A stretch of 13,918 nt of DNA. It comes from Candidatus Minthenecus merdequi (GTDB lineage Bacteria > Bacteroidota > Bacteroidia > Bacteroidales > Paludibacteraceae). Numbering within the stretch: the stretch's first letter is position 1; every line of letters begins with the position of its first letter. Both the position numbers and the translations under genes were made by a program. The stretch is from contig JAGHVI010000097.1 of assembly GCA_018064385.1 (NCBI GenBank), positions 1 to 13,918 of the forward strand. Reading direction: 5' to 3'. This document shows, in pieces, positions 7,501-13,918 of this stretch. A model generated the notes under the pieces. The model saw nothing but the letters and a program-made list of their open reading frames with translations. It did not search any database and was not told the origin of the DNA.

Positions 7501-7851
7501 AGTCTCTTTGACAATAGCAAACACCTCTGGAAGTATGCGTTCCAATTCGGTTTCGTATGTATCCAGTACACGTTTGTCAAGTTTGTCTATCTCGTCATAA
7601 AGTTTCTGACGTTTGTCAATTTCGGTAGCATCAATCTGCGAACGAAGTTCGGCGATACGTTTTTTGTCATCAATGACTGTTGCCTGAAGTTCGTCACGGA
7701 TAGCTTTAGAACGAGCACGGAGATCGTCGTGGGAAAGGGAATGAACCTGTGACTCGAATGCTTTGATACGTTCGACGACAGGCATTACCTCTTTGACATC
7801 ACGCTGGGCTTTGTCGCCGAATATTTTGGTAAGAATTGAGAAAAAAGCCAT
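4534..7851 (-). CDS. secA: Preprotein translocase ATPase SecA
   Basis: This is the motor ATPase that drives unfolded preproteins through SecYEG, a peripheral inner-membrane protein of 1105 residues. Visible motifs are Walker A MATGEGKT (190-197), the DEAD-like box VDEVDSVLIDDART (297-310), TNMAGRGTDI (686-695), the arginine-finger region QLRGRSGRQGDPGSS (723-737), the helical scaffold segment around IDEAWKENLRELDELR (962-977), and a C-terminal zinc motif with C1086, C1088, C1097 and C1098 that binds lipid and SecB-like partners in relatives. It is about 200 residues longer than E. coli SecA. Extra sequence lies near 55-165, rich in charged helix, and near 320-415, as is usual in Bacteroidota. 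The ATG at 7851 follows the peptidase stop by 5 bases. The frame is intact. Confidence 0.98.
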   Translation of the reverse strand: MAFFSILTKIFGDKAQRDVKEVMPVVERIKAFESQVHSLSHDDLRARSKAIRDELQATVIDDKKRIAELRSQIDATEIDKRQKLYDEIDKLDKRVLDTYETELERILPEVFAIVKETAFRFANNDTIIVNATDFDRKLALNHDFVEIDGDKAIYRNEWEAGGNMHKWDMVHYDVQLIGGVVLHHGKIAEMATGEGKTLVATLPVFLNALTGNGVHVVTVNDYLAKRDAEWMGPLYMFHGLSVDCIDKYKPHSSERRAAYNCDITFGTNNEFGFDYLRDNMAIHPSDLVQRSHNYAIVDEVDSVLIDDARTPLIISGPVPKGEDQMFEEYNSRVQALVSKQTTMAAALLNEARTKIPSENKEESEAGCLALFRCYKAMPRSKTLIKYLSEPGIKQKLIKTEEFYMQENNKNMHIATDPLYFIIDEKHNSVELTDKGIDALTGATEDPQFFVMPDVGSEIAEIEKTSLSPKEKQEKKDAALLNYSVKSERIHTVTQLLKAYTLFFKDDQYVVQNNQVLIVDEQTGRIMDGRRYSDGLHQALEAKEHVKVEAATQTFATITLQNYFRMYHKLAGMTGTAETEAGELWDIYKLDVVVIPTNRPIARKDMQDRIYKTKREKYFAVIDEIVDLVSQGRPVLVGTTSVEISEVLSRMLTNKKIKHNVLNAKLHQKEADIVAEAGRPGVVTIATNMAGRGTDIKLTPEVREAGGLAIIGTERHESRRVDRQLRGRSGRQGDPGSSVFFVSLEDNLMRLFGSERIAKVMDRLGFQEGERIEHSMISKSIENAQKKVEENNFGIRKRLLEYDDVMNKQRTVIYARRRHALMGERVGVDIVNTLYDTLEAVVNEASQSSDYELFRENMLKYFALDVDFTEEEFRSSRPAKIVDKVSEQVYEAFKRKMDTMATTVHPVVSKVYENQAAQYENILIPVTDGRKIFNIPVNLKNAYETESKALIKEFEKIVLLVTIDEAWKENLRELDELRNSVQNATYEQKDPLVIYKVESSNLFMQMIDDCNRKITSVLMRAQIPVQDPDKIRRAEQPRRADYSRMSASKQDVGSSLQRNTAADRDTRERQVTAPIRSEKTVGRNDPCPCGSGKKYKNCCGRNMPDA

Positions 7852-7856
7852 ATAGA

Positions 7857-9065
7857 TTAATTAGATAAGTTACGAAGGTTTGGAACAAATTTTGACTGGA
7901 CCATAGCTACCATCATTCGAGCTACGTCACGTTTCTGGTAGCCAAAGATATTCTTCCCAAGGTCATAAACGAGGTTAACCTCTGCCTTTGAGATTTCGCG
8001 GTCAGAGAGAACAATTTCAATCAGATAGAGAAGCAAATCGTCACGCATCTGAGGTTCCTCGCGAAGGATGTGTTGGATAGAGTCTATGAATATTTTGTTG
8101 ACATCAGACTTTGAGACATCCTCAAGGAAATGCTGAGGGAACATTTGAGTCTGCGAGAGGTTGGCAATAATTGTGTCAACTTCTTCCTGTTTGATATCCC
8201 CGTCAGCTGAGGCAACAATAAGACCTGCAGTAGCGACGAAACGTGAGATATGATAATCAACAGGTGAATTTCCAAGACGTAATAATATGTCAATAAGGGG
8301 TTGCATCTGCTCGTCAAGTTCCTTCTTGCTTTCTGCCTTTGAGTAAAGATAGAGCGACTGAATCCTGATAGGGTTGACAGGGTGAGTTTCGCGCGAAAGA
8401 CCTTTGTCGTTAAGAAAATAATCCAAATGACGAAGGTTTTCCTCGATAAGAGCTTCGAGTTTGACATCAATTTTAGATATATCGAGACCTGAAGCCATTT
8501 TAAAGAATGCCGATACGCAAGGACCGAGATGACCAACGGCAAGGAATCCGTAACGGTCAGCCACCAGCTCTGCCAGTTGTTCGTTGAGCCGAACACGGTG
8601 GAATAGCCCAATAGGCATACCTTCGTCTGGAGCATAGACGAGATTTATCAATCGGCGGAGACGAGTGTCCTGATTGATGATGTGTCCCAGTTCGTGACCT
8701 ATTACGAAGCGAAGTTCGTCCTCAGTCATCAACTGTATAAGTCCAGAATTGATGTTAACGATATGAGGTTCACCCTTTTGCTCTGCAGCTACCGAGAAAG
8801 CATTCACGGTCGCATCGCCGGTAATATAGAAATCCACAGGTTCGTTGACACCAAGAGTATCTTTGACGCCCTGAAAGACAGAAAAGAGATGTTTCAGGAG
8901 TTTTTCCTCGACTTTGAAGCTATGACCCTCCATAATGCTGCGCCAGTAGTTGTCAGCATTAGATATTTTGGACTCGCGGAGAAGTTTCTCGACCATATCT
9001 CCCTGTAGTACATTGTAAATCTGTTTGGAGAGAACTTGTTGCAGTTGCAGTTTGGGTTGTATCAT
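7857..9065 (-). CDS. M48-type zinc metallopeptidase with TerB-like C-terminal half
   Basis: This is a 402-residue protein. The N-terminal half carries the zinc-peptidase motif HELGH at 124-128 and a downstream EQLAELVADRYG (162-173), whose glutamate at 166 is the probable third zinc ligand, as in M48 peptidases such as HtpX and Oma1. The C-terminal half (about 255-395) has two acidic stretches, SADGDIKQEEV (286-296) and SDREISKAEV (354-363), of the kind found in tellurite-resistance TerB folds. There are no clear transmembrane helices or signal peptide, unlike HtpX, so it is probably cytoplasmic or loosely membrane-attached. Lying between htpG and secA, it may act in protein quality control; this is inference from context. 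Its ATG is 36 bases after htpG. Confidence 0.82.
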   Translation of the reverse strand: MIQPKLQLQQVLSKQIYNVLQGDMVEKLLRESKISNADNYWRSIMEGHSFKVEEKLLKHLFSVFQGVKDTLGVNEPVDFYITGDATVNAFSVAAEQKGEPHIVNINSGLIQLMTEDELRFVIGHELGHIINQDTRLRRLINLVYAPDEGMPIGLFHRVRLNEQLAELVADRYGFLAVGHLGPCVSAFFKMASGLDISKIDVKLEALIEENLRHLDYFLNDKGLSRETHPVNPIRIQSLYLYSKAESKKELDEQMQPLIDILLRLGNSPVDYHISRFVATAGLIVASADGDIKQEEVDTIIANLSQTQMFPQHFLEDVSKSDVNKIFIDSIQHILREEPQMRDDLLLYLIEIVLSDREISKAEVNLVYDLGKNIFGYQKRDVARMMVAMVQSKFVPNLRNLSN

Positions 9066-9101
9066 ATTATTTGTTTTTATGGTGAATTTTTAGAACTCAC
9101 C

Positions 9102-11141
9102 TTAAATCATATTATAACTACGTTTTACGAAATCAGCAAGAGCCTTACCCTTCAACAAACCGGCTGAGAGCAGTGCTATATCTGTGATTTGTGCGATTTT
9201 AGGATTAGCTGCGACAAATTCAGCATAGATTTTTTTCTTCTGTTCGCCCAGTTCGTTAATACGGTTTTCTAGTTTCAGGAGTTCGTCACGTTCCTCGGCA
9301 GAACGCTCCTCGTCTTTCTTCTTCTTCAGCTCCAGTTTGCGTTTGTCAGCGTTTTGCAATTCGTCAATGACTGGTTTCAGTATAGGCTCGCAATCGGATT
9401 GTTCTGTTGTCAAAATATCTTTTATAATGCGATGATTGCCGTTCAGCACAAGGTTGTAACTGTCTGGCATTTGACCGTAGAACATCATCTGCTGTCCACC
9501 GCCATTTTCTGCCATCTCTTTCATACGGCGCATAAACTCGTTTTGAGTCAGTATAGCAGGAGACTGTTCCTCGCCAAACTCTTCGACATTAACCATAAAC
9601 TCAGTCTTATCCATCTTTGGCATAGCAGCTTGGAATACAGACGAGAGGGCGTTTCGTTCATCGCTGGTAAGGGTCTGTTTTGGTTCGTCCTTTTTGACGA
9701 TAAGTTTGTCAACCACGTCACTGTCAACACGCACGAAACGAGTTTTATCGCGTTTCTGTTCAGCCTGACCAAGCCAGTGAGAATCAAGTTGACCGTCCAT
9801 CAGGAGGACATCATAACCTTTTGCGCGTGCAGCCTCGATATAAACATGCTGTTCGTCAGCGTTGTGAGCATAAAGACAAATGAGGTTCCCGTCTTTGTCG
9901 GTTTGTTCTCCTTCGATGAGTGTTTTGTATTCGTCGAATGTAAAGTACTTGCCGTCGATGTTTTTATATAGAGCGAAATCTTTTGCTTTGTCGTAGAACT
10001 TCTCGTCAGTCAGCATACCGAAAACGATAAAAATCCTGAGGTCGTCCCACTTTTGCTCGAACTGAGTACGGTCGTTCTTAAAGATTTCTGCCAGTTTGTC
10101 TGCCACCTTCTTAGTGATATGTGACGAAATCTTCTTAACGTTTTGGTCAGACTGTAGATACGAACGGCTGACGTTCAGCGGAATGTCAGGCGAGTCAATC
10201 ACACCATGCATCAGAGTCAAGTACTCAGGCACTATACCTTCGACCTGGTCAGTGACATAAACCTGGTTGCAGTAGAGCTGAATCTTGTTCTTCTCCAACT
10301 GTATATGTTCGTGCAATTTAGGGAAATACAGGATACCTGTAAGGTTGAAAGGATAATCCACATTCAGGTGGATATGAAAGAGAGGATCCTCGGCAAAAGG
10401 ATATAGTTCGCGATAAAATTCCGAGTAATCTTCTTCCTTCAGGTCTGCAGGCTTGCGTGTCCAAGCGGGGTTCACATTATTGATGATATTGGGCTCGCCT
10501 GTCTCAACCTCCTTACCGTCCTTCCACTCCTTCTTTGAACCAAAAGCAATTTCAACAGGAAGGAACTTGCAATACTTCTTCAGTAACCCCTCAATTCTGT
10601 TATCTTCGAGAAACTCCTTATTCTCGTCGTCTATGTGGAGGACGATGTCTGTTCCCCGGTCGGAACGTTCAATATCCTCAAGCAAATATTCAGGAGAACC
10701 ATCGCAAGACCAATGCTGAGCTGGAGCGCCAGTGTATGATTTTGTGAAAATCTCAACCTGATTTGCCACCATAAATGCAGAGTAGAAGCCTAAACCGAAA
10801 TGACCGATGATTGCGTTGGCATCGTCTTTGTATTTGTCAAGGAACTCCGTAGCGCCAGAAAAAGCTATTTGGTTGATATACTTTTCGATTTCGTCAGCGG
10901 TCATGCCGACACCGCGGTCAGTAACAGTCAACAATCCCTTTTCTTTATCGATTTTCACTTCGACACGCAGTTCTCCGAGTTCGCCTTTGTGTTCGCCAAC
11001 TGAAGTCAGGGTTTTGAGTTTTTGCGTCGCATCAACGGCGTTTGAAACAAGTTCGCGCAAGAAAATCTCGTGATCAGAATAGAGAAACTTCTTAATGACG
11101 GGGAAGATATTATCCGTCGTTACACCAATTTTACCGTTCAT
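9102..11141 (-). CDS. htpG: Molecular chaperone HtpG (Hsp90)
   Basis: This is an ATP-dependent cytoplasmic chaperone of 679 residues, near the family's usual Bacteroidota length. The N-terminal GHKL ATPase domain shows E30 and N34 in LRELVSNAVDATQKL, D75 in TDRGVGM (74-80), and the GHFGLGFYSAF lid and glycine loop (113-123). The middle domain has NVSRSYLQSD (323-332) with R326 at the place of the catalytic arginine, and the C-terminal dimerisation region ends in VKRSYNMI. A charged, helical segment (about 610-650) lies in the C-terminal domain; a long acidic linker like that of eukaryotic Hsp90 is absent. The gene begins 31 bases after the exported repeat protein. No separate heat-shock promoter was recognised in that gap, so it may depend on the upstream operon promoter or on one hidden in the preceding gene. 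Confidence 0.97.
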   Translation of the reverse strand: MNGKIGVTTDNIFPVIKKFLYSDHEIFLRELVSNAVDATQKLKTLTSVGEHKGELGELRVEVKIDKEKGLLTVTDRGVGMTADEIEKYINQIAFSGATEFLDKYKDDANAIIGHFGLGFYSAFMVANQVEIFTKSYTGAPAQHWSCDGSPEYLLEDIERSDRGTDIVLHIDDENKEFLEDNRIEGLLKKYCKFLPVEIAFGSKKEWKDGKEVETGEPNIINNVNPAWTRKPADLKEEDYSEFYRELYPFAEDPLFHIHLNVDYPFNLTGILYFPKLHEHIQLEKNKIQLYCNQVYVTDQVEGIVPEYLTLMHGVIDSPDIPLNVSRSYLQSDQNVKKISSHITKKVADKLAEIFKNDRTQFEQKWDDLRIFIVFGMLTDEKFYDKAKDFALYKNIDGKYFTFDEYKTLIEGEQTDKDGNLICLYAHNADEQHVYIEAARAKGYDVLLMDGQLDSHWLGQAEQKRDKTRFVRVDSDVVDKLIVKKDEPKQTLTSDERNALSSVFQAAMPKMDKTEFMVNVEEFGEEQSPAILTQNEFMRRMKEMAENGGGQQMMFYGQMPDSYNLVLNGNHRIIKDILTTEQSDCEPILKPVIDELQNADKRKLELKKKKDEERSAEERDELLKLENRINELGEQKKKIYAEFVAANPKIAQITDIALLSAGLLKGKALADFVKRSYNMI

Positions 11142-11172
11142 AAATTTATTGTGTTTTGTTTATTATTAATAA

Positions 11173-11910
11173 TTAGTCAACATCCGAAATACCGAAATCA
11201 CCTGATTCGTATGCCTTTTTAAGACGCAGGAAATCAGGCTCTTCTTTCATAACTTTTTTGTAATACGCCTCAGCTTTCTCTTTTTCGCCCAACTGCACAT
11301 ACGCCTCGACGACACACAATTGCAAGGCGCGGTAGTTCCAACGGAAAACCTTTGGTGTATTAACTGAGAGAATTTTGATAGCTTTGAAAAAATAGTTGAG
11401 TGCTTTCTTTTTGTCGCCGCCCAAAATGCCAGGGGCATAGAATTTTACGTTTCCGCGCAAGCCGATAGCCAAAGCATTATTGGGGTCGGCATCTTCGGCA
11501 TCACTCAGTGCGGAGAGCGATTTTGTGCCATTGCTGATGCCATTGCCGTCAATTTTGCTCTTCATACCATAAGCACCAGCCTTGTATAGATAGCCGAGAG
11601 ACTTGTAGTTGGCACTTTTTATCATCTCCTCATAATACCGTTGAAAAAACGTCATAAAATAGCGTGCCGTATTTTTTTTGCTCTTGTCTTCGGCAATAAA
11701 ACCAATGTAACCATACAGGTAATTTGCTATCTCGCAACGGTCGGTGAATGTGAGGTTGGGATTCTTTACATACTTCAGCAACTCATTATGCCAAATGGCG
11801 AGGTTGCCTTGAAGATATGCGTTAAACATTTTGTCATGGTCAACGACACCTGCTGTTGTTGTAACCGAAAAAGACAAAATTAAAGCCAGAGAGAAAATAA
11901 ACTTTTTCAT
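11173..11910 (-). CDS. Exported helical-repeat (TPR-like) protein
   Basis: This is a 245-residue protein with a clear Sec signal peptide: MKK, a hydrophobic core, and probable cleavage after A20 in TTTAG. No lipobox cysteine is seen, so a soluble periplasmic product is likely. The rest is helical. The stretch LRGNVKFYAPGILGGDKKKA (151-170) and the helices after it (EAYVQLGEKEKAEAYYKKV, 202-220) resemble tetratricopeptide units and, more specifically, the APxxLGGD pattern of TRAP-transporter T-component (TatT-like) proteins; that closer match is tentative. Its ATG overlaps the stop of the acyl-CoA ligase gene in an ATGA junction, so the two are probably translated together. It may be a periplasmic scaffold linked to lipid or envelope metabolism. 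Confidence 0.7.
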   Translation of the reverse strand: MKKFIFSLALILSFSVTTTAGVVDHDKMFNAYLQGNLAIWHNELLKYVKNPNLTFTDRCEIANYLYGYIGFIAEDKSKKNTARYFMTFFQRYYEEMIKSANYKSLGYLYKAGAYGMKSKIDGNGISNGTKSLSALSDAEDADPNNALAIGLRGNVKFYAPGILGGDKKKALNYFFKAIKILSVNTPKVFRWNYRALQLCVVEAYVQLGEKEKAEAYYKKVMKEEPDFLRLKKAYESGDFGISDVD

Positions 11911-13577
11911 TTGCTCAGATTTGTGTATAAAAAGCGTTTGATTGATTTTTTAGGGGTTTTGGCGAACTCGGTTGGGTGGAGCTGGATTACGGAGATGCTT
12001 TCGTAGGAGGCAGTAATTTTGTTCAGCTCTTTTCGATTCTCCTCCATTGCAGCAATGATGTCGGCATGTGACATCCTGGCGGCATCGGCTGCAGACATAT
12101 CAGGAACTACCAATGCTTTGAGCCTGTTGTCGGGCATTTGCATAACCAGGCTTTCGAGGACAAAAGGCATGTTGTTCAGTTTAGCTTCGATTTCCTCGGG
12201 GTAGATGTTCTGACCACTTGGACCAAGAAGCATATTCTTGTTGCGTCCTTTGATGTAAATTGTTCCATCGAAATCCATAGTACCCATGTCACCAGTGTGC
12301 ATCCAGCCGTCTTTGTCAAAAACAGCGGCAGTAGCCTCTTCGTTCTTGTAATATCCCATCATAACGTGTTCGCCACGAACAAGAATCTCACCGACTTCGT
12401 TGTGAGGGTCTGACGAGTCAATCCTAACCTGCATTTTCGGCAATACCTTACCAACGGAATAGGTTTTGTAGTCAGCGCAGTGAGTGTAGCTTATGAGAGG
12501 AGCACACTCGGTCATACCATATCCCACAGTGAAATTAAGTCCTATACGTTTGAAGAAAGCTTCAGCCTCGGGGTTCATTGCAGCTCCGCCGATGATGATC
12601 TGAGTGAACTCGCCACCGAAAGCTTCGGTCATCTTACGGTTGATGTTAGCAAGAATCTGAGTATCAATCAAAGGTATGCTGAGAGCCCATTTCATACCAC
12701 GAGTTTCGAGCATTGGGCGAATCTGCTTCGTGTATATCTTTTCGATGACAAGAGGGACGGTAAAGATGACAGTAGGACGAACCTCAGACATAGCCTTGAG
12801 GAGAATTTTAGGAGAGGGGATTTTCCCGAGATAGGTGGTGTGCGTACCACCGCAGAATGCCGAAAGAAAGTCGTACGTGCAACCGAACACGTGTGCCATC
12901 GGAAGGAAAGCCAGCTGGCGGCCACCGCGAACTATCTGACCGGATTCGAGGGCGAACTGTATGTTACCAGCCAAAGCGTTTCCCGAGAGCATAACCCCCT
13001 TGGAATAACCAGTTGTTCCGGAAGTGTAGGATATTACAGCGAGTTCGGTGTTGGGAATGGTAGGATAAAGCACATCAGCGGCAGTGAATCCATTAGGGTA
13101 TTTGTCGTTGAAGAGGTCCGTGCGCAATGGTTCAATTTTTTCAACCTTAGGATTGTTTCTTGAGCAAATCAGCCGGAGAGTGGCAAGATCGTAAACACCT
13201 TCAACGTAAAGGAGATTCTCCTCGTTGATGTTGTCCCAAACGTTTTCGGAGACAAAAAGCAGTTTTGCATCGCTGTGGTTGATGATATGCTGGATGTCGC
13301 CAGGGTTGAAATCCTGAAGGATGGGGACAATCACCCCACCAAACGTGACAGTCGCCATATAGACCTCGCACCAATTGATACCGTTTTTACCGATGAGAGC
13401 GACCTTGTCCCCCTTTTCGAAACCGACAGAATGGAAAAGCAGGTGAAGACGGGCAACATCCTGTGCGACTTCACCGTAAGTGACAGTACGTTTTTCGACA
13501 TAGTCAGTCATAGATTTCTGATTCCAATAATTTTTCAGAGAACCTTCAATCAGACGTATAAAATTGTCAGTAATCAT
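11907..13577 (-). CDS. AMP-binding long-chain acyl-CoA ligase-like enzyme
   Basis: This is a 556-residue member of the ANL adenylating superfamily, which activates a carboxylate as an acyl-adenylate and passes it to CoA. The motifs run in order: YTSGTTGYSKGV (184-195, phosphate loop), YGMTECAPL (353-361), HTGD (427-430, ribose-binding aspartate), GRNKNMLLGPSGQNIYPEE (444-462, hinge), and a C-terminal TPKKSIKR (541-548) with K547 the likely catalytic lysine. The length and the LGPSGQN hinge fit long-chain fatty-acyl-CoA ligases of the AMP-forming type, but substrate length cannot be read from sequence. No membrane segment is clear. The ATG at 13577 is about 80 bases downstream of a good promoter, and this is the first gene of the block. 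Acyl-ACP synthetase activity is an alternative. Confidence 0.88.
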   Translation of the reverse strand: MITDNFIRLIEGSLKNYWNQKSMTDYVEKRTVTYGEVAQDVARLHLLFHSVGFEKGDKVALIGKNGINWCEVYMATVTFGGVIVPILQDFNPGDIQHIINHSDAKLLFVSENVWDNINEENLLYVEGVYDLATLRLICSRNNPKVEKIEPLRTDLFNDKYPNGFTAADVLYPTIPNTELAVISYTSGTTGYSKGVMLSGNALAGNIQFALESGQIVRGGRQLAFLPMAHVFGCTYDFLSAFCGGTHTTYLGKIPSPKILLKAMSEVRPTVIFTVPLVIEKIYTKQIRPMLETRGMKWALSIPLIDTQILANINRKMTEAFGGEFTQIIIGGAAMNPEAEAFFKRIGLNFTVGYGMTECAPLISYTHCADYKTYSVGKVLPKMQVRIDSSDPHNEVGEILVRGEHVMMGYYKNEEATAAVFDKDGWMHTGDMGTMDFDGTIYIKGRNKNMLLGPSGQNIYPEEIEAKLNNMPFVLESLVMQMPDNRLKALVVPDMSAADAARMSHADIIAAMEENRKELNKITASYESISVIQLHPTEFAKTPKKSIKRFLYTNLSK

Positions 13578-13657
13578 ATTACCTTTCGTTTTTTGCAGTT
13601 AAAGGATGGATTGTGTTCAGTCACAAAGCATCAAAAACTTTATTTTATTTCAACTTG

Positions 13658-13689
13658 CAAAGATAGCACAAATTTTCGATATGACCAAA
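13658..13689 (-). promoter_or_regulatory. Operon promoter, Bacteroidota type
   Basis: On the minus strand TTTG (plus 13686-13689), a 20-base spacer and TATCTTTG (plus 13658-13665) match the Bacteroidota -33/-7 consensus exactly. Transcription should begin near 13651, leaving a leader of about 74 bases before the acyl-CoA ligase ATG. It is the clearest promoter upstream of the nine-gene leftward block. Confidence 0.75.
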
Positions 13690-13787
13690 TTTTAGTGAAG
13701 ATAAAATAATAACTTGGTACAAAATGAGTTTGATTTGGAACGGTTTTACTTATCTTGTTGTCTGTTTTGATGTTGTTTATCAGTCAT

Positions 13788-13852
13788 TTAACCTAATCAA
13801 TTCCTTCTTCTCAACATCAATATAGGTTAAGGGTGGTTCTATTAATTAGGTT
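13788..13852. repeat. Nested inverted repeats upstream of the operon promoter
   Basis: TTAACCTA at 13788-13795 is perfectly inverted at 13823-13830. An overlapping AACCTAATCAA at 13790-13800 is inverted at 13842-13852 with one mismatch in 11. The left arm can therefore pair with either of two right arms, giving two exclusive hairpins. It lies about 100 bases upstream of the operon promoter; an operator, a terminator of a neighbouring gene, or a small mobile-element relic are all possible. Confidence 0.45.
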
Positions 13853-13918
13853 GAGACGATTTTGAAGTTTATTTTTAGCAGATTGCTGTCCGAAAATAAT
13901 CCATAATTTTTTTCAAAA

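Larger units (their letters stand above)
13578..13918. other. Upstream non-coding region of the operon
   Basis: These 341 AT-rich bases hold no convincing gene. They contain the operon promoter (13658-13689) and, farther upstream, a cluster of inverted repeats at 13788-13852. The last 60 bases are AT-rich and end in a T-rich run. The neighbouring gene must lie beyond the window edge. Confidence 0.65.

Noticed and set aside
12480..13163. Rightward 227-codon frame opposite the acyl-CoA ligase
   Set aside because: It is antisense to a well-supported enzyme gene, with composition expected of a shadow frame.
860..13896. Shared CTGTCCGAAAA at 860-870 and 13886-13896 as ends of one large transposon
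   Set aside because: Eleven bases in the same orientation, with no inverted partner or transposase, and essential genes between; chance or a small repeat remnant is likelier.

Overview
The window looks like chromosome of a Bacteroidales bacterium (phylum Bacteroidota). The signs are a roughly 1,100-residue SecA with extra internal segments and a terminal SEC-C zinc motif, an HtpG of the Bacteroidota type, and the phylum's own promoter form (TTG or TTTG, about 20 bases, then TAnnTTTG) in front of transcription units. The assignment rests on recognised families and motifs, not on a search.

From right to left, a leftward block of nine tightly packed genes fills 13577 to 1136. A good Bacteroidota promoter lies at 13658-13689. 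It is followed by a long-chain acyl-CoA ligase-like AMP-binding enzyme, an exported helical-repeat protein, htpG (Hsp90), an M48-type zinc peptidase with a TerB-like C-terminal half, secA, a TIGR02757/DUF2400 protein, a GT90 (CAP10/LpsA-like) glycosyltransferase, an NifU/IscU-like scaffold relative, and a GGGtGRT-family protein. Gaps are 5 to 36 bases, or the genes overlap by 4, 8 and 11 bases. No other clear promoter was seen inside the block, so much of it is probably co-transcribed.

The block mixes protein quality control and export (htpG, peptidase, secA), envelope or lipid functions (acyl-CoA ligase, exported repeat protein, GT90), and a conserved but functionally undefined iron-sulfur-like pair at its 3' end. 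That pair, the scaffold relative plus the GGGtGRT protein 5 bases apart, is the best candidate for an undescribed system.

The left 1.1 kb holds only the first 20 codons of a leftward gene that runs off the window, with its own promoter. The rest is non-coding and repeat-rich. It holds a 65-base repeat in two copies 88% identical, a 113-base MITE-like element with 21-base inverted ends, several hairpins, a leftward terminator, and a rightward promoter with no recognisable product. The right 340 bases hold the operon promoter and an inverted-repeat cluster. No rRNA, tRNA or CRISPR array was seen, and no intact transposase.
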